Shown here: one piece after another, positions 8,700-18,225 of the stretch | Position numbering within the stretch: the stretch's first letter is position 1 | How the letters are laid out: every line of letters starts with the position of its first letter | Program-made: the position numbers and the translations under genes | Assembly: GCF_000331285.1 (NCBI RefSeq) | Contig: NZ_ANFX01000032.1 | Location: 1-64,000, forward strand | DNA from: Porphyrobacter sp. AAP82 | GTDB lineage: Bacteria; Pseudomonadota; Alphaproteobacteria; Sphingomonadales; Sphingomonadaceae | Direction of reading: 5' to 3' | Length of the DNA stretch: 64,000 nucleotides | The notes under the pieces: model-generated | Told to the model about the DNA's origin: nothing | Seen by the model: only the letters and a program-made list of their open reading frames with translations | Database searches by the model: none

Positions 8700-10345
8700 G
8701 CGCTTGGCTGCGCGCTCAGCAGACCGCGGCCGATCACCTGCGCCTGGATTTCGGCGGCGCCTTCGAAGATGTTGAGAATGCGCGCATCGCACAGCACGCG
8801 GCTGATCGGGAATTCGAGCGCATAGCCATTGCCGCCGTGGATCTGCACGGCGCTATCTGCCGCGCCCCATGCGGCGCGCGCGGCAAGCAGCTTGGCCATC
8901 CCGGCCTCGATATCGCAGCGATTGCCGAGGTCCTTGGCGCGTGCGGCCGCATAGGTCAGCTCGCGCGCCATCACGGTCTCCACCGCCATCAGCGCGAGCT
9001 TGTCGGCGACCCGCGGAAAAGCCGCCAGCGCCTCGCCGAACTGCTTGCGCCCCAGCGCGTAATCAAGCGCGAGGTCGAAGGCGTTCCACGCCACTCCCAC
9101 CGCGCGCGCGGCGGTCTGGATGCGCGCGCCTTCGAAGGTGCGCATCAGCTGCTTGAAACCCTGCCCCTCGCGTGCGCCGAGGAGGCCGTCGGCGGCTACG
9201 GCGAAACCATCGAGCCCGAGCGCATATTCCTTCATGCCGCGGTAGCCGAGCACGGCAATCTCGCTGCCCTCGATCCCCGCGTCGGGGAATGGCACGGCAT
9301 CATTGCCCCGCGTCTTTTCGGCGAGCAGCATCGAGAGTCCCGCATAGCCGGGCTGGCCGGGATCGGTGCGCACCAGCATGGTCATGAGGTCGGCGCGCGC
9401 GGCGTGGGTGATCCACGTCTTGGCGCCCGTCACCCGCCAGCTGCCATCGCCCTGCCGCTCGGCGCGGGTGCGCACGGCTGCCAGATCCGAGCCGGTATCG
9501 GGCTCGGTGAACACTGCGGTCGGCAGGCACGAGCCGTCGGCGATCCGCGGCAGCCACCTGGCCTTCTGCTCGGGCGTGCCGTTCTCGGCGATCAGCTCGC
9601 CCGCGATTTCCGATCGGGTGCCAAGGGAGCCTGCGCAGATCCACCCGCGCGACAATTCCTCCGAGACCACCGCCATGGCGAGCTTGCCGAGGCCGAGCCC
9701 GCCGTGTTCCTCGGGGATGCACACGCCGAATACGCCCAGTTCGGCCATCGCGGCGATGACGGCATTGGGGATCAGCGCGTCGGCAAGGTGCCAGGCATGG
9801 GCGTAGGGCGTGATCGCATCCTGGGTGAAGGCGCGCATCTGGTCGCGGACAAGATCGAGCTCCTCATCGCCCAGCGCCTCGCAAGGGCGCACGCCATCGG
9901 CCAGCAGCGCGGCGAGGCGGCCGCGGGTTTCCGGCGTGCTGCCATCGGCAAGGAAGCGCGCAGCTGCCGGGTCCGCCGCCAGGGCGCGCGCCTCGGCCTC
10001 GGTGCCGAAGCTCGCGGCGCGCACAACTTCGTGCGCGCTCATCGGCAGGCCGTATGCGATCTGGGCGAGGTATTCGCCAAAGCCGATGCGCAATGCGAGT
10101 TCTTCTGCCGGGCCGAACCGTCCTGCCCGCTCGGCGCGCGCAGCCCAGTCCGCCGTCGCCTCGAGCGCCGCGATGCTGGCCGCCACCCAGGCGTAGCCGT
10201 GGACGCGGTGCTGGTCTCGGTTCACGAGGCCTGCATCGGGCACGCCCGCCGGAGCGACCACCGCCGCCACCGCCTGCCGCACGCTCTGCGCATAGTCCCG
10301 CGCCGCTCCCAGAGCCGCGCGTGCGGCCGTGATCCAATCGCTCAT
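8696..10345 (-). CDS. Long acyl-CoA dehydrogenase, likely (2S)-methylsuccinyl-CoA dehydrogenase
   Basis: 549 residues, ~160 more than ordinary acyl-CoA dehydrogenases. The extension includes '[17 protein letters not shown]' and '[20 protein letters not shown]', which I recognise from methylsuccinyl-CoA dehydrogenase (Mcd) of the ethylmalonyl-CoA pathway. The rest is standard: '[17 protein letters not shown]', '[15 protein letters not shown]' and the catalytic-Glu loop '[12 protein letters not shown]'. The start [10 protein letters not shown] gives the expected Mcd length; the frame is open further upstream. No crotonyl-CoA carboxylase/reductase or mesaconyl-CoA hydratase lies in the window, so the pathway assignment is inference; another long acyl-CoA dehydrogenase is the alternative. 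Confidence 0.75.
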   Translation of the reverse strand: MSDWITAARAALGAARDYAQSVRQAVAAVVAPAGVPDAGLVNRDQHRVHGYAWVAASIAALEATADWAARAERAGRFGPAEELALRIGFGEYLAQIAYGLPMSAHEVVRAASFGTEAEARALAADPAAARFLADGSTPETRGRLAALLADGVRPCEALGDEELDLVRDQMRAFTQDAITPYAHAWHLADALIPNAVIAAMAELGVFGVCIPEEHGGLGLGKLAMAVVSEELSRGWICAGSLGTRSEIAGELIAENGTPEQKARWLPRIADGSCLPTAVFTEPDTGSDLAAVRTRAERQGDGSWRVTGAKTWITHAARADLMTMLVRTDPGQPGYAGLSMLLAEKTRGNDAVPFPDAGIEGSEIAVLGYRGMKEYALGLDGFAVAADGLLGAREGQGFKQLMRTFEGARIQTAARAVGVAWNAFDLALDYALGRKQFGEALAAFPRVADKLALMAVETVMARELTYAAARAKDLGNRCDIEAGMAKLLAARAAWGAADSAVQIHGGNGYALEFPISRVLCDARILNIFEGAAEIQAQVIGRGLLSAQPSA

Positions 10346-10750
10346 GACGCGCAGTGCTAGCAGAGCCGTGCGGGCATGCCAGCCCTGCAAATTGCCCATC
10401 CGGACCGCACCCCTCCGGCGGGCGGAGGCCTCTGTTGCCTTTGGGTGACAGGTCCATTGCAAAGCCGAAATATCGGCCAAAACTACGCAGTATGACCACT
10501 AACCACGAATTGGCCGGATCGTAATACCGCAAGGGTTGCAGCCAGATCACTGGCGCGACATTCGTCTGGGGGCAGACGATCAGGGGCCGCAAACTCCGAC
10601 TTCTGTCCTCGCGCAGGAAGGACCGCACGGGATGCGCCGCAAGGGCTTTCGCCCCGGCAGGCGCCGCACCTGGCGAATACGGCATGGTCCAGCGCCGCAC
10701 CCCTCGCGGCGCCAGTCCGTGTCGCCGGCCAATCTACGCGAGGACATAAA
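10346..10750. other. 405-base intergenic region upstream of TonB receptor
   Basis: No credible gene is seen. It separates divergent transcription of the acyl-CoA dehydrogenase and the TonB receptor, so it should hold both promoters, but no convincing -35/-10 pair stands out. A hyphenated palindrome GCCGA-AATA-TCGGC at 10464-10477 could bind a regulator. AGGA lies 6-7 bases before the receptor ATG. Confidence 0.4.
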
Positions 10751-13700
10751 ATGCGCACACCCAAGCTCTCTCTCCAGTCGTCGTCGCTTCCCGCTCTTGC
10801 CGCCGCGCTGCTGATCGCGGGCCTTGCGCCTGCACAGGCGAGCGCCGCCGAAGCGGCAGAGGACGAAATCACCGCCGAAGACCTCGCCGCAGAAGAGGCC
10901 GATCCTGCCGAACCGGGCGAGGCGATCGTCGTCACCGGCTCGCGCATCGCGATCGATGCGACCACCGAGAGCACCAGCCCGATCACGGTCGTGGGCGCTG
11001 ACGAGATCGCGCTGAGCGGTCAGGCCGACCTTGCCACCCAGCTGCGCAACATCCCCGCGCTGCAAGGCTCACTGCCGGGCATCGATTCGGTCAACCAGGC
11101 CGCCGCGGGCGACAGTTCGGACCTCGGCCTCAGCCTGCTGAACCTGCGCCAGCTGGGTTCGGTGCGCACGCTTGTCCTCGAAGACGGCCGGCGCCACGTG
11201 CCCGGCACCGGCGGCTCGGCTGCGGTCGACATCGGCGCGATCCCGCAGGGACGCATCAAGAGCGTCGAGGTGCTCACCGGCGGCGCCTCTTCGATCTACG
11301 GCGCGGACGCGGTCTCGGGCGTCGTCAACTTCACGCTGCGTTCGGGCCGCGATTTTGACGGGCTCGAGTTCAACGTCCAGGGCGGCATCTCCGGTCAAGG
11401 CGATGCCGAGAACTATTCGGTCAGCCTTGCCGGCGGCGGCGAGTTTCTCGACGGGCGCGGCAGCGCGGTGTTCTCGGTCGATTACTCAAAGCAGACGTCG
11501 TTGAAGGCCACCGATCGCGACTTCGCGGGCACGGGCCTCTACGGGCTCGGCTTTGCCAACCAAGCGATCTTCGACCTGCTCGGCCTCACCGATGCAGACT
11601 ACGGCCTGCCTGCCGGCCAGCGCCCCAGTCAGGCCTTCTACCCGAACGTTACCCTGCCGGTCTCGAGCAAGTTCGGGATCATCGCCATCGATAACGGCTT
11701 TGCCAGCGCTTTCGATGCGGTGAACACAATCCTTCCCAACGGCACCGTCCCGACCCTGCCGGGCACCAACATCCCCGTGGCCCAGGTGTTCGACGGCACC
11801 AGGCTGCGCGCCTTCAATCCCGGCACCTTCGTCGATGCCTTCAGTGCCTCGGGCGGTGACGGGATCGGCGCCAACGTCAACGAACTGATCCTCCCCGAAA
11901 TCGAGCAGCTGGTATTCAGCGCCGGTGCCGACTTCGAGGTCACTCCCGGCATCACCGCCTTCTTCGAGGGCAAGTATGCCTTCACCGACGGTGTCGATGC
12001 GACCGGCACGCCGTTCAACGACGATATTCCGATCCGCCTCGACAACCCCTTCATCCCGACCGCGCTGCGCAACCAGATCACCACCTTGCAGGGCCTCGGC
12101 CAGACCCCGGTCATCGTGATGTCGCGCGACTTGCAGGATGTCGATATCCTGCCGACCGAGAATACCGAACGCACCACCATCCGGTTTGTGACGGGCCTGC
12201 GCGGCGATTTCGACAAGCTCGGGTGGAAGTGGGAACTGTCCTACAACTACGGCCGCACCGAGGTCGAATCCCTGTTCAAGAATACCCGTCTGGACGACCG
12301 CTACTTCTATGCGATCGACGCGGTTGCCCTGACTGCGGGGAACCTTGGCACTTTCCGGGCGAACAACCGCACGGTGAGCGCGATCCGCGGCGGTCAGTCG
12401 ATCCAGATCAACCCCAACAACGCCCAGGCCGGCGACATCATCTGCCGCTCGGAGCTTGACGGCACCGCGCCCGGCGTCTCGCCCTTCCCGCGCCCGCCGC
12501 GCAACCCCGACGGAACGGGGCGCGCGATCAGCTTCACGCCGCGCACCGGCGTGTGCGCGCCGATCAACCTGTTCGGACCCGATGTGATCAACGGCGCCGG
12601 CGCGGACTTCGTCTTCGTCGACATGGTCAACTCGACGATCCTCACCCAGCAGCAGCTGCTCGGCTCGCTGACGGGCGATACGGGCGAGTTCTTCGAGCTG
12701 CCGGGCGGCCCGATCGGCTTCGCGGTCGGCTTCGAATACCGCAAGGACACCTCGCAGTTCACCCCCTCCCCGCTCCAGAACGCGCCGGGGATCACCAGCG
12801 GCGTCGTGTCGAGCGGCTCGCCGGTGCGGCCCTCGCCCGATCCGAGCTTCCAGGACCCCGACATCACGGTCAAGGAAGTCTTCGGCGAACTGCGCACCCC
12901 GGTGCTGGCCGACATGAAGTTCGTCGACCTGCTCGAGTTCAACGGCGCGATCCGCTATTCGGACTACAACACCATCGGCAAGACGCTCGCCTGGACTGTC
13001 GGCGGCCGCTACAAGCCGCATGAAACGCTGACCTTCCGCGGCACCTACTCCGTCGCGGTGCGTGCACCCAACCTTGCTGAATTGTTCGGCCCGGTGCGCG
13101 CGGCGACGATCGGCCTGCTGGCCGACCCGTGCGCGGCGGCCAACGTCAACTCGGGCAGCTCGTTCCGTCCGGCCAACTGTCTCGAATTCGTGCCGGCCGG
13201 CTTCAACCCCGCCCAGTTCGCCTCGGCCTTCCGTCCGGGCATTACCGGCGGCAACCCCAACCTGCAGGAAGAAGAAGCCAAGACCTTCACGGCCGGCTTC
13301 GTGTGGGAGCCCAACGGCTTCCTCGACGGGCTGAGCGTGATTGCGGACTATTATGACATCGAGATCTCCGGGGCGGTGGGTTCGCTCACCGGGGTCCAGA
13401 TTGCCGCGGCCTGCGTCGATCTGCCGACCACCAGCAACCAGTTCTGCGATGCCATCACCCGCAACCCGACCACCGGCGTGATCGACTTCTTCACCGCCGG
13501 TAACGTCAACCTCGGCAGCCTTGCGGTCCGCGGTATCGACTTTGCCGCCACCTACACCATCGATGAGCCCTTCGGCGAAGGCTACGGCTCGTTCGACCTG
13601 GCGGTCACCGGGACCCGCTTCCTCGAAGACACCTCGATCTTCGCCGCCGTGCCGGGGACGACCGCGACGGGCCTCCAGGCCGAGCTCGATCTCACCTCGC

Positions 13701-14101
13701 AGGCGATCGACAACGACAACCTCGGCGAATTCGGCAACCCCGAATGGATCGCCAACTTCGGCGTCACCTGGAAGCTCCCCAAGGCTCGCATCGGATGGAC
13801 CGGCCGCTTCGAGAGCAGCCAGCTTGCGCCGGGCATCACCAACATCCAGGTTGTCGATGTTGTGATCGACGGCGGCCAGGTGGTGGTGCGCCCCGACAAC
13901 ACCCGTGTCCCGCTCTCGCAGCGCGACACCGGGGACTCGCTGGTCCAGGACCTCTTCGCCAGCTACGATGTCGCCGAGAACTTCAGCTTCTACGGCGGGA
14001 TCAACAACCTCACCGACCGCGAGCCCTACCTTGCATCGCTGGTGCGGCCGATCGGTGTGCGCGGGCGGTTCTTCTACCTGGGCCTGCGCGGCAAGTTCTG
14101 A
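10751..14101 (+). CDS. TonB-dependent outer-membrane receptor
   Basis: 1116 residues. The signal peptide is about residues 1-33 ('LAAALLIAGLAPAQASA'). An acidic linker is followed by a TonB-box-like 'EAIVVTGSRIA' and the plug domain ('ISPITVVGAD' region through 'GASSIYGADAVSGVVNFTLR'). The remaining ~850 residues are a beta-barrel, including 'FRGTYSVAVRAPNLAELFGP' and a terminal strand ending 'YLGLRGKF' with the C-terminal Phe of outer-membrane proteins. It imports an unknown substrate using TonB/ExbBD energy. No hydrolase or regulator is adjacent, so the ligand cannot be guessed; sphingomonads encode many such paralogues. Confidence 0.93.
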   Translation: MRTPKLSLQSSSLPALAAALLIAGLAPAQASAAEAAEDEITAEDLAAEEADPAEPGEAIVVTGSRIAIDATTESTSPITVVGADEIALSGQADLATQLRNIPALQGSLPGIDSVNQAAAGDSSDLGLSLLNLRQLGSVRTLVLEDGRRHVPGTGGSAAVDIGAIPQGRIKSVEVLTGGASSIYGADAVSGVVNFTLRSGRDFDGLEFNVQGGISGQGDAENYSVSLAGGGEFLDGRGSAVFSVDYSKQTSLKATDRDFAGTGLYGLGFANQAIFDLLGLTDADYGLPAGQRPSQAFYPNVTLPVSSKFGIIAIDNGFASAFDAVNTILPNGTVPTLPGTNIPVAQVFDGTRLRAFNPGTFVDAFSASGGDGIGANVNELILPEIEQLVFSAGADFEVTPGITAFFEGKYAFTDGVDATGTPFNDDIPIRLDNPFIPTALRNQITTLQGLGQTPVIVMSRDLQDVDILPTENTERTTIRFVTGLRGDFDKLGWKWELSYNYGRTEVESLFKNTRLDDRYFYAIDAVALTAGNLGTFRANNRTVSAIRGGQSIQINPNNAQAGDIICRSELDGTAPGVSPFPRPPRNPDGTGRAISFTPRTGVCAPINLFGPDVINGAGADFVFVDMVNSTILTQQQLLGSLTGDTGEFFELPGGPIGFAVGFEYRKDTSQFTPSPLQNAPGITSGVVSSGSPVRPSPDPSFQDPDITVKEVFGELRTPVLADMKFVDLLEFNGAIRYSDYNTIGKTLAWTVGGRYKPHETLTFRGTYSVAVRAPNLAELFGPVRAATIGLLADPCAAANVNSGSSFRPANCLEFVPAGFNPAQFASAFRPGITGGNPNLQEEEAKTFTAGFVWEPNGFLDGLSVIADYYDIEISGAVGSLTGVQIAAACVDLPTTSNQFCDAITRNPTTGVIDFFTAGNVNLGSLAVRGIDFAATYTIDEPFGEGYGSFDLAVTGTRFLEDTSIFAAVPGTTATGLQAELDLTSQAIDNDNLGEFGNPEWIANFGVTWKLPKARIGWTGRFESSQLAPGITNIQVVDVVIDGGQVVVRPDNTRVPLSQRDTGDSLVQDLFASYDVAENFSFYGGINNLTDREPYLASLVRPIGVRGRFFYLGLRGKF

Positions 14102-14125
14102 AGATAGCCCCAAGGGCAACGCAGA

Positions 14126-14155
14126 GGGCGGGGCGGCTTTCGGGCCGCCCCGCCC
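14126..14155. terminator. Hairpin between convergent genes, bidirectional terminator
   Basis: A perfect 12-bp GC stem (GGGCGGGGCGGC and its complement) around a TTTCGG loop fills the 62-base gap between the convergent receptor and acyl-CoA dehydrogenase genes. The U-tract is weak on both strands (CTTCG one way), but the position and stability fit a shared terminator. Confidence 0.65.
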
Positions 14156-14163
14156 CTTCGCGT

Positions 14164-15330
14164 TTACTCGTGGGTGCCGAGCAGCGAGCGGGCGACCACC
14201 CAGTTGTGGATCTCGGATGGGCCATCATAGATGCGCATCGTGCGCAGCTTGTTGCTCATCAGGTAAAGCGGCAGCTCGCGGGTCATGCCCATGCCGCCGT
14301 AAAGCTGCATCGCATGATCGACGATCTCGTAGGCGCTCTCGGTGCAGAAGCTCTTGATCATCGAGATTTCCGAGCGGGTGTCGCGCCCCTCGTCGATCTT
14401 CCACGCGCAGTCATAGGTCATCAGCCGCATCGCGTGGATCTTGGTCGCCGCATCCGAGATCCAGTTCTGCACCGACTGGCGCGCCGAAAGGGGCTTGCCG
14501 AAAGTGCTGCGCTGCGGCGCATAGTCGATCATCATGTCGAGCGCGCGCTGTGCCATGCCGATCGACCACGAGGCCATTTCGATACGCCGCGTGCCAAGGC
14601 GCACCTGCATCGGCGCAAAGCCCTGGCCACGCTTTCCGAGGAGCTTCCAGCCCGGCACGCGGCAATCCTCGAGCGCGATCTCGTAGGTCGCCGTGCCGTC
14701 GATCATCGGGATCTTGCGGGTGACGTTGAAGCCCGGCGTGCCCCTGTCGACGAGGAAGGCTGACATGCCGTTGCGGCCATTGGGGTTCTTGTCGGTGACC
14801 GCCATGAGGATCGTGAAGTCGGCCTCGGCACCCTTGGTGATCCAGATCTTGCGACCATTGATGATCCAGTCGTCGCCATCCTCGACCGCGGTCGTGCGCA
14901 TTCCCTGCGGATCGGCACCTGCGCCCGGTTCGGAGATACCGATCGCGCTGATCGTCTCGCCGCGCACGTAGGGTTCGAGATAGGCTGCGCGCTGGCGCTC
15001 GTCGGCGGCGACCATCAGCATCCTCAAATTCGGGCTGTCGGGCGGGAGGTAATAGGGAACGACGGTCTTGCCGAGTTCCTCGGAAACGCCGACCATCGCC
15101 ACCATGGGCAGGTTCATTCCGCCCACTTCCTCGGGCGCATCAAGGCCCCACAGGCCCAGCTCGCGGCTCGCGGCGTCGACCCTGGCGGTCTCTTCGGGGG
15201 TGAGGTAGGTGCCCTGGCCGACATTCTCGCGGGCGATCACCGCCTGCTCGAACGGCATCAGGTTATCGCGCACGAAGTTTGCGACCAGATCCTTGAGCAT
15301 CTGGTGTTCGTGGGCAAGCTCGAAATTCAT
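14164..15330 (-). CDS. Acyl-CoA dehydrogenase (ACAD10/11-like)
   Basis: 388 residues, the usual length of an FAD acyl-CoA dehydrogenase. The marks are 'ISEPGAGADPQGMRTTAV', 'INGRKIWITKGAEADF', 'GMSAFLVDRGTPGFNVTRKI' and a C-terminal 'QLYGGMGMTRELPLYLMSNK' with 'IYDGPSEIHNWV'. The last motif has Asp where medium-chain enzymes carry the catalytic Glu, as I recall for ACAD10/11-type members. Substrate unknown. The ATG of MNFELAHEHQ is used; the frame is open further upstream, but that reach (~60 codons) has no family counterpart. It diverges from the ArsR gene. Confidence 0.9.
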   Translation of the reverse strand: MNFELAHEHQMLKDLVANFVRDNLMPFEQAVIARENVGQGTYLTPEETARVDAASRELGLWGLDAPEEVGGMNLPMVAMVGVSEELGKTVVPYYLPPDSPNLRMLMVAADERQRAAYLEPYVRGETISAIGISEPGAGADPQGMRTTAVEDGDDWIINGRKIWITKGAEADFTILMAVTDKNPNGRNGMSAFLVDRGTPGFNVTRKIPMIDGTATYEIALEDCRVPGWKLLGKRGQGFAPMQVRLGTRRIEMASWSIGMAQRALDMMIDYAPQRSTFGKPLSARQSVQNWISDAATKIHAMRLMTYDCAWKIDEGRDTRSEISMIKSFCTESAYEIVDHAMQLYGGMGMTRELPLYLMSNKLRTMRIYDGPSEIHNWVVARSLLGTHE

Positions 15331-15457
15331 GTCTCTTTCGTCCCTGTCTGCATGGGGTGTGCGGCGCCCCTGACACCACACATTCGCCGGTCTGTCACCC
15401 GCACAGATTGACGAGGCGGCGGATTTCCAGCGCGGGACCGGTGCCGCCGCGCAACAC

Positions 15458-15504
15458 AATTGCATTGACCGATGATATAGATTCACATAGCTTTGTAATT
15501 GCAT
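15458..15504. promoter_or_regulatory. AT-rich upstream region with direct repeats before arsR-can-sulP
   Basis: AATTGCAT occurs at 15458-15465 and again at 15497-15504, 39 bp apart, in a stretch much more AT-rich than its surroundings. TTGACC at 15465-15470 could be a -35 element. The repeats are candidate sites for autoregulation by the ArsR-type protein encoded just downstream; this is inference from position. Confidence 0.35.
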
Positions 15505-15537
15505 ACATGCACATTCTTGCAAATTTCAGGACGCCTC

Positions 15538-15903
15538 ATGCCCAGCCGCTTGATCGTTTCGCGCGAGCTTGCCGATTTGTTCCGGCAATTGGCCCATGCC
15601 GACCGCCTGCGGCTGATCGAGGAGCTGCGCCATGGCGAGAAGGACGTGACGACGCTCGGCCTTGCCCTGTCACTGCCGACTTCGCGCGTCTCGCAGCACC
15701 TTGCCCTGCTGCGCGCGCACCGGCTGGTCGAGGAGCGGCGCGACGGGCGCAACCATTTCTACCGCCTCGCCCAACCGTTCATCGCCGACTGGATCCTCCA
15801 GGCCCTGCCGCTGGTCGATATCCGCGCCCGGCTGGAAGAAGCCGAACACATCGATGCCGCCCGCGCGCTGTGGAGCGCGCCCGCCCCCAATTCGTCCCAC
15901 TGA
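15538..15903 (+). CDS. ArsR-type winged-helix regulator (copy A)
   Basis: 121 residues. The fold is a compact ArsR/SmtB winged helix: 'ELADLFRQLAHADRLRLIEE', recognition helix 'LSLPTSRVSQHLALLRAHRL' and wing 'VEERRDGRNHFYRLA'. There is no cysteine and no ELCVCDL motif, so thiol-based metal sensing is unlikely. The ATG giving MPSRLIVSREL is chosen because it aligns with the start MPCRKVVATEL of the paralogue on the other side of the carbonic anhydrase/SulP pair. It precedes the carbonic anhydrase gene by 14 bases and is probably co-transcribed with it. Confidence 0.85.
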   Translation: MPSRLIVSRELADLFRQLAHADRLRLIEELRHGEKDVTTLGLALSLPTSRVSQHLALLRAHRLVEERRDGRNHFYRLAQPFIADWILQALPLVDIRARLEEAEHIDAARALWSAPAPNSSH

Positions 15904-15917
15904 AAGGATACAATCCG

Positions 15918-16583
15918 ATGCCCCATTTCGCTCGAGGCGTGGTCAAGTTCCAGCGCGAGGTCTTCCCCGAAAAGGCCGAGCTGTTCGAACGGCTCGCCAC
16001 CGGCCAGAGCCCCGAGGCGCTGTTCATCACCTGCTCGGACAGCCGGATCGAGACCGCGATGCTCACCCAGACCGATCCGGGCGAGCTGTTCATCTGCCGC
16101 AATGCCGGCAACATCGTGCCCCCGCACACCAACCAGACCGGCGGGATGACCGCCTCGATCGAATTCGCGATCGGCGCGCTCAATATCCCCAACATCGTGA
16201 TCTGCGGCCACACCGAATGCGGAGCGATGAAGGGCGCGATGAACCGTGCGGGCCTCACCAGCCTGCCGCATGTGCGCGAATGGCTGGGCTATTCGCAGGG
16301 TGCGGTCGATATAACCGAAGCGCTGGGTGCGGGGCTCGATGCCGATGCCAAGATGCGCATGCTGCTCGAACAGAACGTCATCCTGCAATTGCAGCATCTC
16401 AAGACCCACCCCACGGTCGCGGTCGCGCTGGCGCAGAAGGCGGTGACGCTCCACGGCTGGGTCTATGACATCAAGACCGGCGAGGTGTCCGCCTATGACG
16501 AGGCCAGCATGACCTGGGTCTCGGTCGAGGAGCGCTATGCCGCCGATCTTGCCGATGCGGTGGTTCACAGCCACGCCTGCTGA
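15918..16583 (+). CDS. can: Beta-class carbonic anhydrase
   Basis: 221 residues. It interconverts CO2 and bicarbonate. Zinc ligands are visible: Cys, Asp and Arg in 'ITCSDSRIETAML' and His and Cys in 'VICGHTECGAMKGAMN'. The closing 'LHGWVYDIKTGEVSAYDEAS' is typical of bacterial beta-CAs. AAAGGA lies ~10 bases before the ATG. The SulP transporter starts 51 bases downstream on the same strand, so the pair likely handles bicarbonate together: uptake by SulP and equilibration by the anhydrase. Confidence 0.95.
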   Translation: MPHFARGVVKFQREVFPEKAELFERLATGQSPEALFITCSDSRIETAMLTQTDPGELFICRNAGNIVPPHTNQTGGMTASIEFAIGALNIPNIVICGHTECGAMKGAMNRAGLTSLPHVREWLGYSQGAVDITEALGAGLDADAKMRMLLEQNVILQLQHLKTHPTVAVALAQKAVTLHGWVYDIKTGEVSAYDEASMTWVSVEERYAADLADAVVHSHAC

Positions 16584-16634
16584 TCCCGGCCGCGTTCCAC
16601 CTGCCTTGCCCCTCTTCGCACCGGAGCTGCCCCC

Positions 16635-18197
16635 ATGCCCGCCGCCCTTGCCGACCGTCCGATGTCCGCCGTGCTCGGCCGCGACTTTCTTGCCTCGATC
16701 GTTGTCTTCCTCGTCGCGCTGCCGCTGTGCATGGGGATCGCGATTGCTTCCGGAGCCCCGCCCGCGCTCGGGCTGATCACCGGGATCGTCGGCGGGCTGG
16801 TGGTCGGCACGCTCGCAGGGTCGCCGTTGCAGGTCAGCGGGCCTGCGGCGGGGATGGCCGTGCTGGTGTATCAGCTGGTGCAGGAACACGGCCTTGTCAT
16901 GCTCGGCGTGGTCGGCCTGATCGCGGGCACGCTGCAACTGCTGGCCGGCGTGCTGAAGCTTGGCCAGTGGTTCCGCGCGATCTCGCCCTCGGTGATCCAC
17001 GGGATGCTGGCGGGGATTGGCGTCCTGATCTTCGCCTCGCAGCTGCACGTGATGCTCGACGATGCGCCGCGCGCCAATGGCCTGCTCAACATCGCCGCGA
17101 TCCCCGAGGCGATCATGAAGGCCATCCCAACCGACAGATCGGTCCACCACCTGGCGGCTATGGCGGGGATGGTGACCATCGCCACGATCGTCCTGTGGAA
17201 CCAGTTCAAACCCAAGGCGCTGGCGCTGATCCCGGGGCCGCTCCTCGGCGTGATCGTCGGCACCGCCTTTGCCATCGCCTTCGCGTTGCCGATCACGCTG
17301 GTCGATCTGCCCGAGACGCTGGCGAGCGGGCTCAACATCCCAACCGGCGAAGCCTTCGCCGGAATCACCAACCCGGACATCCTCACCCTCGGCCTGGTCT
17401 TCGCCTTCGTCGCCAGCGCCGAGACGCTGCTGTGCGCGACCGCGGTCGACAAGATGCACATCGGCGCGCGGACCGATTACGACAAGGAACTGCGCGCGCA
17501 AGGCATCGGCAACATGATCTGCGGCGGGCTCGGCGCGCTACCCATGACCGGGGTGATCGTGCGCTCGGCCGCCAATGTCGAAGCGGGCGCGAACACGCGC
17601 TTCTCGGCAATCATGCACGGCGGCTGGCTGCTGCTGGCGGTGGTCGCCTTCCCGTTCATCCTCAACGAGATCCCGACCTCGGTGCTGGCCGCAATCCTCG
17701 TCTACACCGGCTACAAGCTGGTCAATGTCGCGCAGATCCGCAAGATCGCCGAATTCGGCAAGCAGGAGCTGGCGATCTATTTCGCAACCCTCATCGGGGT
17801 GGTCGCTATCGACCTGCTCACCGGCGTGATCCTCGGTTTCGCGCTGGCGACCGCGAAGCTCGTCTACACCTTCTCGCACCTCGAAATCCGGCGCGAGCAT
17901 GACGCGGCTGCTAACCGGATCGACCTGTGGATGACCGGTTCGGCGACTTTCTTCTCGATCCCGCAGCTTGGCCAGGCGCTCGAATCCTCGCCCTTCGGTT
18001 CCGAGGTCCACATCCATGTCGAGAAGCTCGACTATATCGACCACGCCTGCCTCGAGATGCTGTCATCGTGGGAGAAACTGCACCAGTCGACCGGCGGCTC
18101 GCTGGTGGTCGAATGGAGCGAGCTGGTCGAACGCTATGGGCGCCGCTCGGAAGAGAAGACCGAAATCCCCGGCCTGATGGTGCGCCCCGCCGCCTGA
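16635..18197 (+). CDS. SulP-family anion (likely bicarbonate) transporter with STAS domain
   Basis: 520 residues with ~10-12 membrane helices and a C-terminal STAS domain (about residues 415-510, 'VHIHVEKLDYIDHACLEML'). The SulP signature region is clear in 'DFLASIVVFLVALPLCMGIA', 'TGIVGGLVVGTLAGSPLQVS' and 'LGALPMTGVIVRSAANVEAG'. SulP proteins carry sulfate, bicarbonate or dicarboxylates; linkage to the carbonic anhydrase gene argues for bicarbonate, as in BicA-type systems. Sulfate remains possible because no transport assay or substrate-site comparison was done. Confidence 0.9.
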   Translation: MPAALADRPMSAVLGRDFLASIVVFLVALPLCMGIAIASGAPPALGLITGIVGGLVVGTLAGSPLQVSGPAAGMAVLVYQLVQEHGLVMLGVVGLIAGTLQLLAGVLKLGQWFRAISPSVIHGMLAGIGVLIFASQLHVMLDDAPRANGLLNIAAIPEAIMKAIPTDRSVHHLAAMAGMVTIATIVLWNQFKPKALALIPGPLLGVIVGTAFAIAFALPITLVDLPETLASGLNIPTGEAFAGITNPDILTLGLVFAFVASAETLLCATAVDKMHIGARTDYDKELRAQGIGNMICGGLGALPMTGVIVRSAANVEAGANTRFSAIMHGGWLLLAVVAFPFILNEIPTSVLAAILVYTGYKLVNVAQIRKIAEFGKQELAIYFATLIGVVAIDLLTGVILGFALATAKLVYTFSHLEIRREHDAAANRIDLWMTGSATFFSIPQLGQALESSPFGSEVHIHVEKLDYIDHACLEMLSSWEKLHQSTGGSLVVEWSELVERYGRRSEEKTEIPGLMVRPAA

Positions 18198-18225
18198 GCG
18201 GCCGGACGCGGGCTGGAGCCGGTGT

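Noticed and set aside
8348-10360. Plus-strand frame opposite the long acyl-CoA dehydrogenase
   Set aside because: Shadow frame; the minus-strand protein has clear catalytic and cofactor motifs.
11486-14119. Long open frame on the minus strand opposite the TonB receptor gene
   Set aside because: Composition is Arg/Gly/Asp/Val-biased and follows from the GC-rich codon pattern of the sense gene; no family motifs or ribosome site.
15759-17501. Long minus-strand frame across carbonic anhydrase and SulP
   Set aside because: Shadow of two well-recognised plus-strand genes; His/Gln/Gly-rich with no motifs.
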